Of a stretch of 64,000 bases of DNA, positions 1-12,327 are shown piece after piece. A model generated the notes under the pieces. It was not told the origin of the DNA. It saw only the letters and a program-made list of their open reading frames with translations, and searched no databases. The DNA is from Russula earlei. Its lineage: Eukaryota; Basidiomycota; Agaricomycetes; Russulales; Russulaceae. The first letter of the stretch is position 1. Each line of letters opens with the position of its first letter. Both the position numbers and the translations under genes were made by a program. The DNA lies in NCBI GenBank assembly GCA_025769875.1, contig JAGFNK010000063.1:97513-161512 (forward strand), read 5' to 3'.

Positions 1-2664
1 GCAGAACGTGCTTGCTGCGTTCCGTGCTGTGTGGAACTGATCAATCGCACCGCTGGTCCCGAATTGCCTAATCGAGCCGGTGGGTGCCCGTCTCCGACGA
101 CGGTGGAATCGATCTGGGATGGGCGCCTCACTCGGTGCCTCTTGTACCCCGCAGAAATTAATCCAACGCTCGGCCACGCTCACAATCTCTATCGATCACC
201 CATTGCGATCGATACGGACGCATGCTATGGGGGTTACGGGCGCAGGGTGTCAAATTCACTGCTGTTGCCGCACGGTCGACACATAGCAGGGGACGATCAA
301 ATTTCAAGCATTCACCCTGCATTCTTAAACAGAAGGACATTGGGACTGGGAGAAAAGACAAAGTCGTACGGCGTGATCTGGCACTGGCACACGTTCCCAA
401 CACACGCTCTCATCCTTGCGATGATCTCATGTTTGCCAGCACCACTGCTGGCATCTGTTCACCACGACCCTCTTCCACGGCGTAATGGATCGGTTCCCTG
501 TTTCGTCTTGGTTCGATCCCAGTTCTGTTCTCACAAGGTACGACAGAAATGGAGCACTATCCAAATGATGAAACCGCTCATCGGTAATCATTCGCCATGC
601 CAAACTCGACCGTAGTCGAAATTTTTTTTCTTGGAAGAGTTTCGGCTGTCCCGGAAAGGATGGAGCGTGACCCACTGCCTCTCCACGGCCACTGACCGAA
701 TCTGGCGATTTGGAACCAACGGACCTTCATCCAGCGATTTCTGTGCCGACGCGCGCCACATCGCTAAGGGGTGTGTCTATGGTTACCCCTTTCGAATGGT
801 GGTCGTTAGCTTGGCCAGAGTGGTTGAAAGCGAAGGACATTCCGCAGTCGGCACCGTTCTCAAGGCCATCGTGAGAGCCCGCAGGAGAGCGTTTTTTTAG
901 GCACAAGGGGAAGCACTGCTGCAGCAACAAGGCGTAGACGACCCAGAAGGGGGATTCTTCCTTTGGTGTTGCTGGACTGCAGCGCGAGAACCGAAACACC
1001 CGACTTTGTGGCTGTCGCCGCTCTCCCTCCGATTCCTCGCTTAGTTCGGGGGTTCATCGTCAGTGACAATTGAATTGCCGCGCGTATGATGAAAACTTTC
1101 TGGTGAAACGTGATCCCGTCTTGTTCAATACCTTTTGGTGGACCTCAAAAGGTATAGAGTGTGAGCCATTGCAGAGGCACTTGGGCACCTTTAAACACAG
1201 GGTATGTCGAAGGGAATGTCCTTATACTAACGGCTATCGAGTATCTTCCAGTGGGGAGGGGAACTCCGGGGCCTTGTTGATTTGGGGCGGTGGCGAGACG
1301 TGGTCACGGTACGCGTTGCATTCCCCCCAAACCCTCGCGATCGGGGATGGTTTCCCCAACAGGATAATGATGTTCTTCCTGTGGAAAATGAGCCGCTGTG
1401 CAGCGATAACGTACTCATACCGTATACTGGGCAGAAAGGCGCCGCAGAGAAGCCGATGCAATTGACGACCCGTACCGTGACTCAGCCAGCGTTAGGAGAA
1501 GCCGAGAACATGACGTGAACGAGCGCAAGTGAAAGTGCGCAGTGCCGCAGCTCTCGTCGCTTCTCGGCATCGGATTGTCCGGTGCGAGAACTGGTGGTGG
1601 ACGAACCTCCAGATCCTCGTGCAACGCGGACTGTAGTACCCCAACAGGTGACACAGAAGGTATACTTATCCATCGGCCGCTCCTCCCCGAGCCTCTTCAT
1701 GGGAAGCCGATGCGGTTGACTCCGAGACGATCCTGCGCCGCGCATGCTATTACCACTGTGGTATTACATGTACTGGTTATAAGAGTTTATGGGGAAAATG
1801 ACCTTGATTAAGTCCCTTTGGCCTTCTACCAGAGCACGCGTGTGAGCATGGAATGAGCGCCTAGATAACATGGATGTCAGTGATCGCTCATAGATGCGAT
1901 GACCTTATGTATCCGTTACCTGTATGGGTGGTCACTCCTAGACATGATGACTGAGGTTCAATTTACACTACTGCTAAAGGGCCTTAGGGCCCAAGGGAAC
2001 CACGGATCGAGAGTCAAGGTGAGAGGCTTGTGCATCACCTTTGCCAGTGTATATGTAGCCTAGGGTATCTTATCTTAATTGTAGTCCGAGTGACATGCAA
2101 TGCAAACACCAAACAATCGAACCAACTACGTCAGCTCGACTAAAAGCGAAGAACGAGCAAGGGCACCCAGAGGACGATGTCACGCGCCCAGATCTGCCGC
2201 CGACGGACATGGTCGCGTTGGGAAAATATCCAAAGCATGTCCCATGAATGAAGAGGGGATTCGCCATTGACGAGATTTCAAATTGCGAATCCCTTCCTCA
2301 TATTGCCTGCTTTGGACGGTTCGGCATGACCGTTATACGACGGAGGGGGGAGCACGGGGGATCATCGATCATCGCTCGGTGCTCAGCGTCCGATCGTCCA
2401 ACGACCGGCTAGCTCTGTTCCACACGTATGGGCCCATTTGACGGGTTTCACGTCGCACGTTACCGAGGGTGTTGTGCCAGCGGTGTGCGCTTTGCGCCCA
2501 CCCTGTCCGCTTGTGGTGGTCTCACTTACTCCAGCCAGTCCAAGACGGTAAGGGTTTCAAGGGACGCGTAACGCGTTTCCCAGCCCAATACTCGTTTACT
2601 CGACTGTCGGCCATATTGGAAACGATCTGGTTATACAAGTTGCCGTATTTTCTTGACGCAAGCT
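1..2664. other. No recognisable gene
   Basis: Only short, mutually overlapping reading frames are present on both strands. None shows a family motif, a coherent chain of exons or a continuous hydrophobicity pattern. I also see no LTR ends, transposase motifs or tandem repeats here. The stretch may be old intergenic or decayed DNA beyond the 3' end of the maleylacetate reductase gene. A short terminal piece of a gene running off the left edge cannot be excluded. Confidence 0.4.
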
Positions 2665-4110
2665 TCAGGGGTACAACTTCTCCAGGAAGGCTACTACGTC
2701 ACCATGAATTTCAGTCCTTCCACCCAATGCACGCTCGGCCACGGCGGGGAGATCTTCTCGGGGGACTTTGTATTGATCAAGGTCCGTCTTCAGGCCAAGG
2801 TCTCTCACAAGCCTAAAACGGTGAGTAACCACCATATTCATATTCCAAAATACAAAAAACTGACCCGTCAATGAGCTCGCTGAGCTTGACCACGTCGCTG
2901 TCCACTGACCCCGTTGACGGTTGCTTGAGCTGAGGCAAAACACCTGCAAGCCATTGCTTGTCTTCAGTAGAGGCAACTTTGGCTTTCAGCTTGATGGTCG
3001 GGGCAAGTGTTAAGCACTGAGAGAGGATTCAATGTCGTAGACCTCGTATCTAGCCTTAAGATCCTACCGATGTAATCCCATGCGGCACGCCATAGGTCGC
3101 GCCAAGCCGATGTCCAAGGGCATGCGATAACCCAAGAGGGCTGTAGAGGATAATTAATGATGAGGTTGACATAGCCCACCTTCATACCGTCATTCACCTG
3201 TACTTCTCAAGCCTCGCGGGCCAGAGACTCATCCACGCAGCGACTTGAAGCTTCTGTCTTGCGTAAACATCATCAGGATCCGCCTTTGACTGCGGCAGGT
3301 ATTTGAACAGTTCCACAATAGACCCATAGCAAAGGTATTTCAATGGCGGTATGACATAGGGCCGATATAAAGATTCCACGGCGTGGTCGAGGGCGCGAAT
3401 CCCAGTAGACAGCCTGTGAGGCTTGGGTGAGGTGATGCCTCATATGCACTGAACGTTACTAACCACAACCGTTCAGGGGTGGCAAGCGTAAGTTCCGCGT
3501 CTAGAATGACACCAGAAGGAGCGAGATAGGGCGAGCTCAAGGCGGTCTTGTGACCGGATTCGTCCGTATATCCTGCGCCAATCTTTCGCAAAAGTCAGGA
3601 GGAGCCGCCACGCGTCATCGAGAAGGTGTTCGTACGCTATACTCCGCGGCGCTGATGGTGGTGGGTATGGCGATCTGGCGACGGAACTCTCCCCCGAGTT
3701 CCTCTTGCAAGAAGTAGATGATCGCCTTCGAGGCGTCGATGGGCGAACCGCCGCCGAGCGAAACGATATGTCGGCACCGGACTTCTTGAACGCCTCCACG
3801 CCCGCACGGATACCGGAAATCGGGGAATGCTCCCCGATGCCATAGAACGTGTCCGCGTAGCGATTCTGCCCGCGCAGGATGCCTTCCACGCGTTTGACAA
3901 CATCCGTCTGTGTGGGCATGAGACAAAGGTCGGCACGGGACGCGTATGGCGCACCTTCGTGTAAAGGCTCTTTCCGGTGACGATCATTGCCTTTGAACCT
4001 CCGAGCGTGTCCAAGAGCTTGGGAAGGGCCGTCAAGACGCTTCCGGGGCCATAGTACAACCCTTCGAGGGTACGAGTCCATGCATAATATCCGTTCAAGT
4101 CTGCGGACAT
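2665..4110 (-). CDS. Maleylacetate reductase / iron-containing alcohol dehydrogenase, one apparent frameshift
   Basis: Family members reduce maleylacetate to 3-oxoadipate with NAD(P)H in hydroxyquinol/resorcinol-type aromatic breakdown; other relatives are iron alcohol dehydrogenases. Seven exons can be traced on the minus strand: 4110-3955, 3907-3636, 3582-3464, 3413-3198, 3140-3068, 3016-2865 and 2812-2665. All six introns (47-57 nt) have GT..AG ends. Recognisable pieces are YGPGSVLTALPKLLD, the nucleotide-binding SLGGGSPIDASKAI, the metal-site blocks LDHAVESLY and LSHALGHRLGATYGVPHG, and the C-terminal EKLYP stop. The exons total 1136 nt, one short of 379 codons. The missing base maps to about 3766-3770, between GAD and IVSLGGG, where the frame changes with no possible intron. 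So either this allele is broken or the assembly has a one-base error. The remaining frame is clean and of family length (about 378 aa). Confidence 0.85.
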
Positions 4111-4622
4111 GATTAATCGTCTTCTTGTCGGAGGTTGGGGTGCTTAAGAGGTCGTATGGGTTTGAGTGCTTTGCATAAGGCGCTTATATAAAGAATAAGG
4201 GTGACTAACCCGAACACCAGTGTTCTGCCTTTGCCTCGTCCTAGAGGTTACATGCGACGCCCAGTCGGGAACTACTAGAGCCAGCGCTTAATACCCAACG
4301 TACTTTGCTTTGAAACCAGCCCGACCCCAGACGAGCGGAGGTGCTACTGCTGACAGATATTGACAGTCATCGATCAGGTCATTCGCTGAAGCTGATGTGA
4401 TGCTGTTGGGCGACGTTCAATATTATATTACCCCGGACTCGGAGGTATTGACCCCTACTGCTCGGGCATCGTTCGGGCAGGGAGGACGTTGCAAATGGCG
4501 CAAATCGAGTCGTGGGTACGGATAGACGCCCGCAAGGTGCGCCATCACAAGTCAATTTCCTCATTTGAGACGACGCTGACAGGCCGACCCTCTCCTTATC
4601 GTCCGACAAATACAGTCCTTTG
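4111..4622. promoter_or_regulatory. Divergent intergenic region between two redox genes
   Basis: These 512 bases separate the start codons of the minus-strand maleylacetate reductase gene and the plus-strand flavin-reductase-like gene, so both promoters must lie here. An AT-rich stretch around 4185-4195, gcgcttatataaagaataag, contains a TATA-like element. On the plus strand it reads tatataaag; the minus strand also has a weak TATA there. No ORF here looks coding. That the two genes share control is inference from the arrangement. Confidence 0.45.
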
Positions 4623-5743
4623 ATGAGTTCCGTTTCAAGCGCCCCATCTGACGCGCCGAAGCTCGCGCCATTCGAGGAGGCTCACCCCTTCAAGTTAACC
4701 GAGACGCCGAACGCAGGATGGAAAGTCGGGGATGGTCTTTCAAAGACGCCATTGGGGCGGGATTGGAAGGCGGACGAGGAGCTCGGATGGAAGACCTGGG
4801 ATATGGCACAGACATCGACTCCGTAAGCCTATAAACTCCACCGTGTTCAACTGAGGGTCGACACGCAATGGCAATGCCAGGGATGCAACCCAAATACTCA
4901 ATTCCACTGTAGTCCCGCGGCCGATTGGATTTGTGTCCACACTGTCGGCAGAAAACTATCCAAATCTCGCACCATTCAGGTATGGCGTGTACAATGCCTT
5001 CCGTGTTCCGAAGCGGAGTGACTAAATGTGTATCACAGTTTTTTTCAAGTGGTGAGTAATGAAAGGGCTGCGCCTTGATTCTGACTGATGATCGTTCCAT
5101 TACAGGTAGCCTACAACCCCCCAATTATCAGCCTCTCCTTCAGACTTTCTCCTCGGCAGCCCAAGGACACGCGAGAGAACATTCTTGCGACTAAACAATT
5201 CGTAGTGAACTTGATCAGTGAACCGTTTATCGAGGCTGCCAATGCGACATCGGTTGAGGCCCCTGCGGACGTCAGCGAGTGGGACATCTCGGGCCTAACA
5301 CAAGAACCCAGTGTGAGCGGCAGAAACGATCTAAGGTTATGATCTGGCAGAATGACTGGTCTCACATAGGTGCACGTCAAGCCAGCACGAGTGAGGGAGA
5401 GCGCCGTCAGTCTAGAATGTGAGGTAGGTACAACACCAATTGTTCTGCACCCGTCTGTTCACCGATCGATCACATATTTTAGCTATTCCAATCACAGGAT
5501 ATCTTTCCCGACGGTTCCACGGTACCTTCCGCGACTCTTGTTCTCGGTCGAGTGAAATACGTGCACGTCCGTAATTCTGTCCTACGACCGGACGGGCTGC
5601 AAGCCGATCCTGCAAAACTCCGGCCGATATCTAGAATTAGTGGAGTGACTTATGCAAGGCTGGGTGAAGGCTTTGACATGAAGAGACCTGAATGGAGTGA
5701 TGTCAAGTCGATTCTCGAAGAACAGCGTTCGTGCCCAGAGTAG
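4623..5743 (+). CDS. Flavin reductase-like, FMN-binding split-barrel protein
   Basis: Members of this DIM6/NTAB-type family bind FMN and often act as NAD(P)H:flavin reductases or partners of flavin monooxygenases. Six exons give an exact open frame: 4623-4822, 4881-4979, 5039-5051, 5106-5312, 5370-5423 and 5498-5743. They sum to 819 nt, or 272 aa. The diagnostic core VVPRPIGFVSTLSAE..NLAPF is followed by FFQVVAYNPPIISLSF, NILATKQFVVNLISEPF and the C-terminal ATLVLGRVKYVHV. Exon 3 is a micro-exon of only 13 nt that supplies the FFQV linker. The start is the ATG at 4623 (MSSVSSAPSDAPKLAPF); the N-terminal extension of about 65 residues is hydrophilic and lacks a signal peptide. It is divergent from the maleylacetate reductase gene. 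The substrate is unknown. Confidence 0.87.
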
Positions 5744-6624
5744 TCGTTGGGGTGGAAATATTAGGTTCGGTTATCAGATGCGCAGTGATGATATCGCAGC
5801 TTTGGAAGGGAGACATATATATACGTTGACATCATCATAGCGGGCCAGGAGCACCCGAAATGGTCAGGCGCCTCCAGCACTGTGAAGGGACGAAGCAAGG
5901 ACGTGGGAGCTAGCGCTCAACCCGAGTAAGGGTGCCCCTGACACATGTCAACTAGATCACAAAGAATGGCCGGAGATGAAAGTTAGTTTGCATAGTTTGG
6001 CGGTGTTAGCGGTGAGTCCGGCGCATTGGTGTTGGCAGGGAAATGGAACAAAGCGTGGGAGAAGAGGTGAACGTGTGCAGGGGTTGGGTTGTGGGGACGG
6101 CAGGGATCAATCAGTTACAAAAAGTGGATGACAGGACACGTTGTCGGAATGGAGGAACGAGTCATGCATGCAGCGCGGGGTATATAAACTTGATGTGCTG
6201 TGCTCTGCAGAGCGACCTCGTGTATTCGTGCAGGCGGAAAAAAAAAAATCGAAATGGAAACGAGAAGGAAATAATTAATTATTTACCAAACGCCACGTGC
6301 GTTGTTCGCAGACAAGACACGGCGGCGGTTTTCACTTGCCCGCATCGCATCGCGCATACACCTACTACTCCCACTTATTCCCACATCTCTCCTTACCAGT
6401 AAGTCCGTTCTCTCCCTTTTCCATCTCGTCTCGTTCATATATCTAGTTGCAGCTCTCCTTTCATACTCTCAATTTCAGCGGCGTTTTTTTGCCTTCCTTA
6501 ACCGTGCCAAATCAATTTCCGCCGGTCCCCGGTCCTTCATATAGACAGACCCAACGAGGACCGTGCCTCGTATAATCCAACTGCCTCTTTTTGATTCCCC
6601 TCTTTTACTCTCGTCCTTCCGAAC
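5744..6624 (+). promoter_or_regulatory. Upstream region of the Sec7-domain gene with TATA-like box and possible 5'UTR intron
   Basis: This stretch has no coding feature. A TATA-like sequence, ggtatataaac, lies at about 6180-6190. Downstream come pyrimidine-rich tracts typical of fungal leader regions. A donor-like GTAAGT near 6400 and an acceptor-like TTTCAG near 6474-6479 could bound an intron of about 80 nt in the 5' untranslated region. A second TATA-like tract (acatatatatacg) lies at about 5813-5825. Transcription start sites cannot be fixed from sequence alone. Confidence 0.4.
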
Positions 6625-9600
6625 ATGGAGCCATCGACACCAGCCGAGCAGCGCGCTTTTGCCGTAGCCAGAATCAGGCGTGCCACTTCTCTTCCTCGCA
6701 TGAAGGATGGTCGAAGACCGCGTATGCATGTCGAAGCCGTCAGCGAAGGCGAAAGATCACAACTCGATACTCCGGAGTTGGTTGCCGATGGGCAGCTGAG
6801 CGACGACAACCCAATGATGTCCGACAGCCACCATGCAGGTCAAAATCGCCAATCCCATGTCGAACCGGAACCAGAACCAGAACCGGAGCCAGGGCCAGAG
6901 GTCGATACAGAACATAGCGAGGCCAAAGTTGATGATCCGAAAACTGAGGAAGAACCCATCATCTCCCCCCCTGCGACACCCCTACTACCCGAAGACTCCC
7001 CAGCCAAGTCGAGACGACGTTCGCGTTCCCGTTCGAGGGGCCGAACTTCCAGAGATTTCAAAGGCAAGACAAAGGTTACGCCATCTCCTCACCCAACCAA
7101 TGCCGCGCCTTCCGCCAATGAGTCCTCACCTGATGAAGGCCCTGTCTCTTCCACAACCCAACCGACTGCCTTGACCCCGCCGCCCCTCATATCCCCAATC
7201 CCTGCTCATTTCGCTTTGCTCCAAGCTCATCGTATACTCGCCTCTTCTGAACCCGGTATGGTTTATCCTGGAACGTCACCACCGACACCTATGCTCCCCA
7301 CCCTACAAGATATTCAACGTGAGGCCTTACAACGCGGGCTCTTCCGCTCAAATAGCGCCGCAGCGCGTTTGATGTTACAACAGTTGGCTGGGCCGGACGC
7401 CTATGATCCTTTACTTGCTTCGCCTCCAATCACACCACCACTTGCAGGGAAAATATTTCGTAACAACACCGTCGGTGGAAGTGGGGGCGAACGCATTGCA
7501 GCCCGCAAGGTGATGATGCGTCAACTTGGCAGACGTTTGAAGGAGGCGGAAGCAGAGCAAACAAGCGGAGGTGAGGACCCTCAACCCGCGACAGGTGCGC
7601 GTCGTAAGCAAAGAGCAAAACAATGCCTTCCTTCGAGCCGGTCGACTGTGGTCGATGATCGTGAACCATATGCGGCGTCTCCAACGACCCCCGTATCACC
7701 GTCGGCAGCTTTACCTCGATCCCCCCCTGAACCCGCACGTGACGAACTTGACACGCGGGTCGTCCGCAGTCCAACACCGATCGCGAGAAGTCCCAGCGTT
7801 GAACGTAGTAGAGAAGATGCTTTGGCCAAGCTCACAGGAGAGTCACCATCCACAGCAACATACGACTATGAGACCGCGTTGGAACGGCGAGGAGTGGTGG
7901 TGGAAGATGAGGACGATGCTGCCGATCACGATCACGGTCAAGCCTCCCCCATCCCACGTTCGACGTACAATGGCCGCTCGGACACACCCCCTCGAATCGC
8001 TTCTCCCCGTCCGCCTCACTCTCCCGGTGTGCCTTCAAGTACATCGCCAGAGTCTGCCGACACTTCGGCACCCGCCTATCTGTCGGACTCTGCCCAAGAG
8101 CAACGAGAGGTATTTCCAACTTCACCTTTCGCCACACCTTTGCGTGAAAAACAAGGTCCTGATGAAGAAGAGGACTCTCGTACCGATAATGAAACGGCGA
8201 GGCGTTCACCTTGGAACGACGCATTCGACCGTGAGATTAGTTGGGTGGCTGAGCTTGGTCAGTTCCCTTCGGTTTGGTGCTCTTCTACGACTATGTTACT
8301 CATGACGCCCCCTACAATAGTGCCAGAACGCATTCCTGTTCACGAGGATAACGACTATGACGATCCGGACGACCTCGCCGAACCAAGGAATCAGCCGAGG
8401 AATCATCCTTCCGTTGCACGGCATCATTCAGATCACGACGAGCACGAGCATGAGGACGATGACGATTCGTTACCACGCGCATCAATCCACTCGAAGAACC
8501 TTGTGGTGGACATCGAAACCTCTCCCGAGGCACCGAAACCTTCTCAAATACCGCCGTCACCGTCATCCGCTGTCGTTCTTCACAGACACCTCAGCAATGA
8601 TTCTCGTGTCTTCCCGGCCCGTCTTTCACTTACATCGCCTAGTCAACCTGAGCTCCCATCACCAAATACGGAGTACCTGGAGTGGGAAGAATCTTTACGC
8701 GTAATCATCACTGACACAACGCCGAAGAAAAACGGAGAGAGCTCCCAAAGCCGGTGGGACAAGGTCAAGAATGCGTTTGCGCGACCGGGGTCGAGTAATG
8801 AGAGACGGTCGCGAAACAATAGCATCAGGGAGAGAGCTAACAACACTGATTCTAGCACAAGCATGGAGAGCGGTCCGAGCATGACAGGTGCTTCCAAGCC
8901 AGACAGAGGTAATGAAAGTCATCTAGTGTTATACGTGCTTGTCTGATCCGATCGATCATTATCAGATCTTTCTCCTTCGCATTTCCCTAGTTCGCCTGGC
9001 GCTGTATCCCCTGTCCCCCCAGCGTCCAGCGAGACTTTGCAAAAGTACGGTGGTGATGCCAAATTATTCCCTTTCCCCGGTATCTTCTCAGGTGTGAAGA
9101 GGTTGGAGGAAGAGCGACGGACTCGTGGTGGTCTCTCGCTCAACGCATCTTCCCCTGATATTGCATCACCCCCTACTCTAGATGAATTCTCTGCCATAAG
9201 TTCTGGCTCGGCGTCGTCGCGTACCCCTCATGCTTCTCCGGAAATTCCTCGAGATCGGAAATTATCGCAACAGGCATCGGACACACGTCTTTTCCAAAAG
9301 TTCAACCCAGCGAACACTCCACCAGCGTTGTCCTCACCATCGACCTCTACATCCCTTCTGGATCCCATTTCTCCCTCCACTCCCAGTAATTCGGGCTGGC
9401 TTGCTGGAAAGTTGCCTACTAATCGAGAAGGCGTCAAGACATGGCTCCGCGCGAAAGGTCTTTTCCCGTCTCAGCCGTCTCAGCCCTCTTTTCCTGGTTT
9501 GCAACAACCAGTTTCAGCTCCTGTTGTCATCACGCAGTCAGAATCGACTGACGTGAGCAGAAACCTCTCCGATCTGTTCGATGGCCGGAAAGAGAAACAG

Positions 9601-11895
9601 CTCTTAGCAGATTGGGAGGACATCTCTAGGACTCCGACCACTACCAATGAGAGTGCTGCGCAAAGTAGGCAGTCTCAGAATGTACCTGAACCCGAATCCG
9701 AGACCCGAGAAGTTCCCTCTGCGGGATCTTTGACGCCGGAGACACCAGCTCGAGACAGGCCACCCTTTGATGAAGCACGTATCCTCGCTTTGAATGGAGA
9801 CGCCCAATCTGTGACGTATCCCACCCAGTCCGTATCACCTGCTCCAGACCCTAATTCCTCCGCTACGCCCGACCCAACGTCATCATTAGATGATTACGCC
9901 AGCCAGTCCTCACCCTCCTCGTCATCTCCAGAGCGCTTTTTGGAACCGACAACTTCGCGCACACCAGCGGAGATGATACTCGAGCGTTTGGACGAGCAGT
10001 TGTCACACGGGCCACGTGGTCCAACCGGCTCTACTTTTGTTGACGATCCACCACGGAAGCTGCTCTTATCGTCACAAGTACTGCAGGTCGCCAATTCGAA
10101 CACTGTGAAGGACCGCTTCCTGTTCTTGTTCAACGATATCATTGTCGTCGCCAAGCCAGTTACGCAGGACTATGATGCACTTTTGGATATGAACAAACCC
10201 TCACCCCTGGATCGGAAGTTCATAGTGAAGAGCGTCGTGCAGCTCCGAGATGTTCGATTCACGGCTGACAGAGACGATCTTCCACTTGGATCACTTGCTT
10301 CTATCAGCCGAAACCCACTCGTCAAGACTTTCGTTGTCCAGTTCGCCAAGGACGCGGATATTGCGATATCCCATTTCTTCGAGAAGTCTGGCACGCGCGA
10401 CGACCCGACAGTGCTCGGTCACTTGTTGTTCAGGATGACGGATTTGGACAGGGCAAAGTTGGGTGACTATCTCTCCCGCAAAACTTCCAGGGTTGTATTA
10501 AAGGCATTCATTGGACACTTCGGTTTCGGCGGAGTGCGGATTGACAAGGCTCTTCGTGTGTTCCTTCAGTCCCTTCACTTCGCCCCTCCATCACGATACT
10601 ACAACCCTCTTGATTATGTCTCAGACTCCTTCGCCAGTCGTTGGTACGAGGCTAATGCGGATCTTGTCGCATACGACAAGGATCTTGCCATCCGGCTCGT
10701 TCGCGCGATCGTCCAACTGAATGACGTACTTTACGGGGAAGTCGTACAAGATCCTTGGACGCACGTGCAGATAAAGATAAAGCGGAACGTGACAAGCCGC
10801 GACTTCATCGATGCATTCCGGCGATATGACCCAAGGTGTCTCGTCTCCGATGACTTGCTTGACAGAATTCACGCCTCCATCAGGCGAGAGCCACTCTCAC
10901 AAGCTCGCAACTCTACCCTCTCAACGACACCAGACCAACTCATCGTGTTGAAGCGCCCAATTCCATCACGCCTCACGTACCGCATGCAATCTGAGCCCAT
11001 CATCGTTCGCCTTCCGCAATTGGACCCTTCGCTCACCATCCATCTCCATGGCAATGAGCTCATCTTTGATCCGCCTTACCTTACGTTCACTCGTTCCGCG
11101 GAGGCGTCCTTCCGTATCACAGGAACGGCACTTGGTCTGAAGACGGTGGCCTTCTCTCGTTCGGGGCCCAGTGCGCTGTTGTACAGTGGCCTTCCACTGA
11201 GCAGTCCAATTGTGATTGAACGCAGCTTTATGCGCAATACATTCCAGGTCGCATTCGTGAACCACCAGGGTTCGAAGCGCCGATACATGTTCAGTGTGGA
11301 TGATCCCGTTATGCGGTACAACTGGACAGTCTCATTAAAACGCCAGATCGATATTGTGAGCGCGGGTCAACAGGCGCAGGTTGCAAGGTCAAGTCCATTC
11401 CATCGAGCAGCCGAGCAGGTTGCGTTCCGCGTACTGCAGGAGACCTTGATACCGCCACCCTCTGCGGAAAGTGACAACCCTCGTTCCCCATTCTCTAGTC
11501 AATATTGCCCCCAGCAGGCCCGCTCACGGCCTCTCTCGCCTCAAAGCAATAGCTGTCTCGATGCCAACGGAAAAGGGACCCCGCAACCTTCACATGCGCG
11601 GTCAAAGTCACGTAGCCAGGTGTATCATCGTCATGGCGCAGGGAAGCTCGAGCATCAGCAACTCGACCTATTACTTCAATCAAACGGAGACGCAACAGAC
11701 TCACCTGAGACAGACGCAGAGGAACATTCGCCGCCGGAAGGAGGGACGCGGTTATGGGGAGGCAAAGAGCTCGAGACGATTTGCCAGCAAAATAGCGCGA
11801 TTGTACTCGTTCTTGCGTCCTCGCAGGACGAGTCCACGAAGGCCAGGCTGTCTCCCTCACCAGCTCCCCTACGGTCTACCATTCCTGTTCGGTGA
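6625..11895 (+). CDS. Large PH-Sec7-PH protein (Arf-GEF family) with a non-canonical Sec7 active site
   Basis: Sec7 proteins catalyse GDP/GTP exchange on Arf GTPases at membranes. The frame runs 6625-8908, then 8966-11895 after a GT..AG intron (8909-8965), giving 1737 aa. A further in-frame 63-nt intron is plausible at 8258-8320 (GTCAGT..AATAG), giving 1716 aa. The N-terminal 1100 residues are low-complexity, with Ser/Pro-rich stretches, an EPEPEP run and an SR-rich patch. A PH-like segment follows (DRFLFLFNDIIVVAKP, about 1135-1190), then the Sec7 domain (about 1230-1400; VLKAFIGHFGFGGVRIDKAL, SRDFIDAFRRYD), then a PH domain (about 1426-1555; YMFSVDDPVMRYNWTVSLKR). Where canonical Sec7 domains have FRLPGEAQ, with the catalytic glutamate, this protein reads LHFAPPSR. 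It may therefore be a scaffold rather than an active exchange factor. Confidence 0.85.
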
Positions 11896-12327
11896 TACCC
11901 TGTGGTGGGCTGTGTACATTGTTATGTGAGTGGTCTCAGCATTGCACTCCACGCTCTACTGATAAGATGAATCTCTTAGTTGCATCGTCGATTCTATCTT
12001 GTCTTTTTCTTTCTGTTTTTGCTGCATCTCGTCTTGCATGGTCTCTTCCGCACGTTCTCGTACTCTCGTCGTATTTATTTACTTCATTGCAAGGTATGAT
12101 TAGTGTCCATGGGTCACCTTGAGACTGGATATTTAATGATTTCTACTGGCGGTGCTGCTATTCACGTCCTGTTTCATCTGTACAAAGTATGCATACATCA
12201 ATGCCACGCGCCAGTCCATCACGAGATGCGACACCGACAACGACTGACTTGAGACCGGGTATTAAAACCCTCATTCTCGCAACGAGAATACACCGACATC
12301 CGCTCGAGTCTTGCTCGCTACCGATCA
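11896..12327. other. Intergenic region between the Sec7 and CDF genes
   Basis: These 432 bases separate two genes on the same strand. They are pyrimidine-rich in the first half (tcttgtctttttctttctg around 12000), consistent with a 3' untranslated region and then the promoter of the transporter gene. Short open frames here have no recognisable features. No clear TATA box was seen. Confidence 0.4.

Noticed and set aside
500..530. GGTTCGATCCC, resembling a tRNA T-loop
   Set aside because: No acceptor, D or anticodon stem could be paired around it on either strand.
31..2267. Several open frames of 60-190 codons in the first 2.3 kb
   Set aside because: They overlap on all frames, have no family motif and show no exon chain.
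6840..11860. Many overlapping frames inside the Sec7 gene, including ones of 244 and 152 codons
   Set aside because: They are shadows of the long GC-rich coding frame; domain matches lie only in the frame described.
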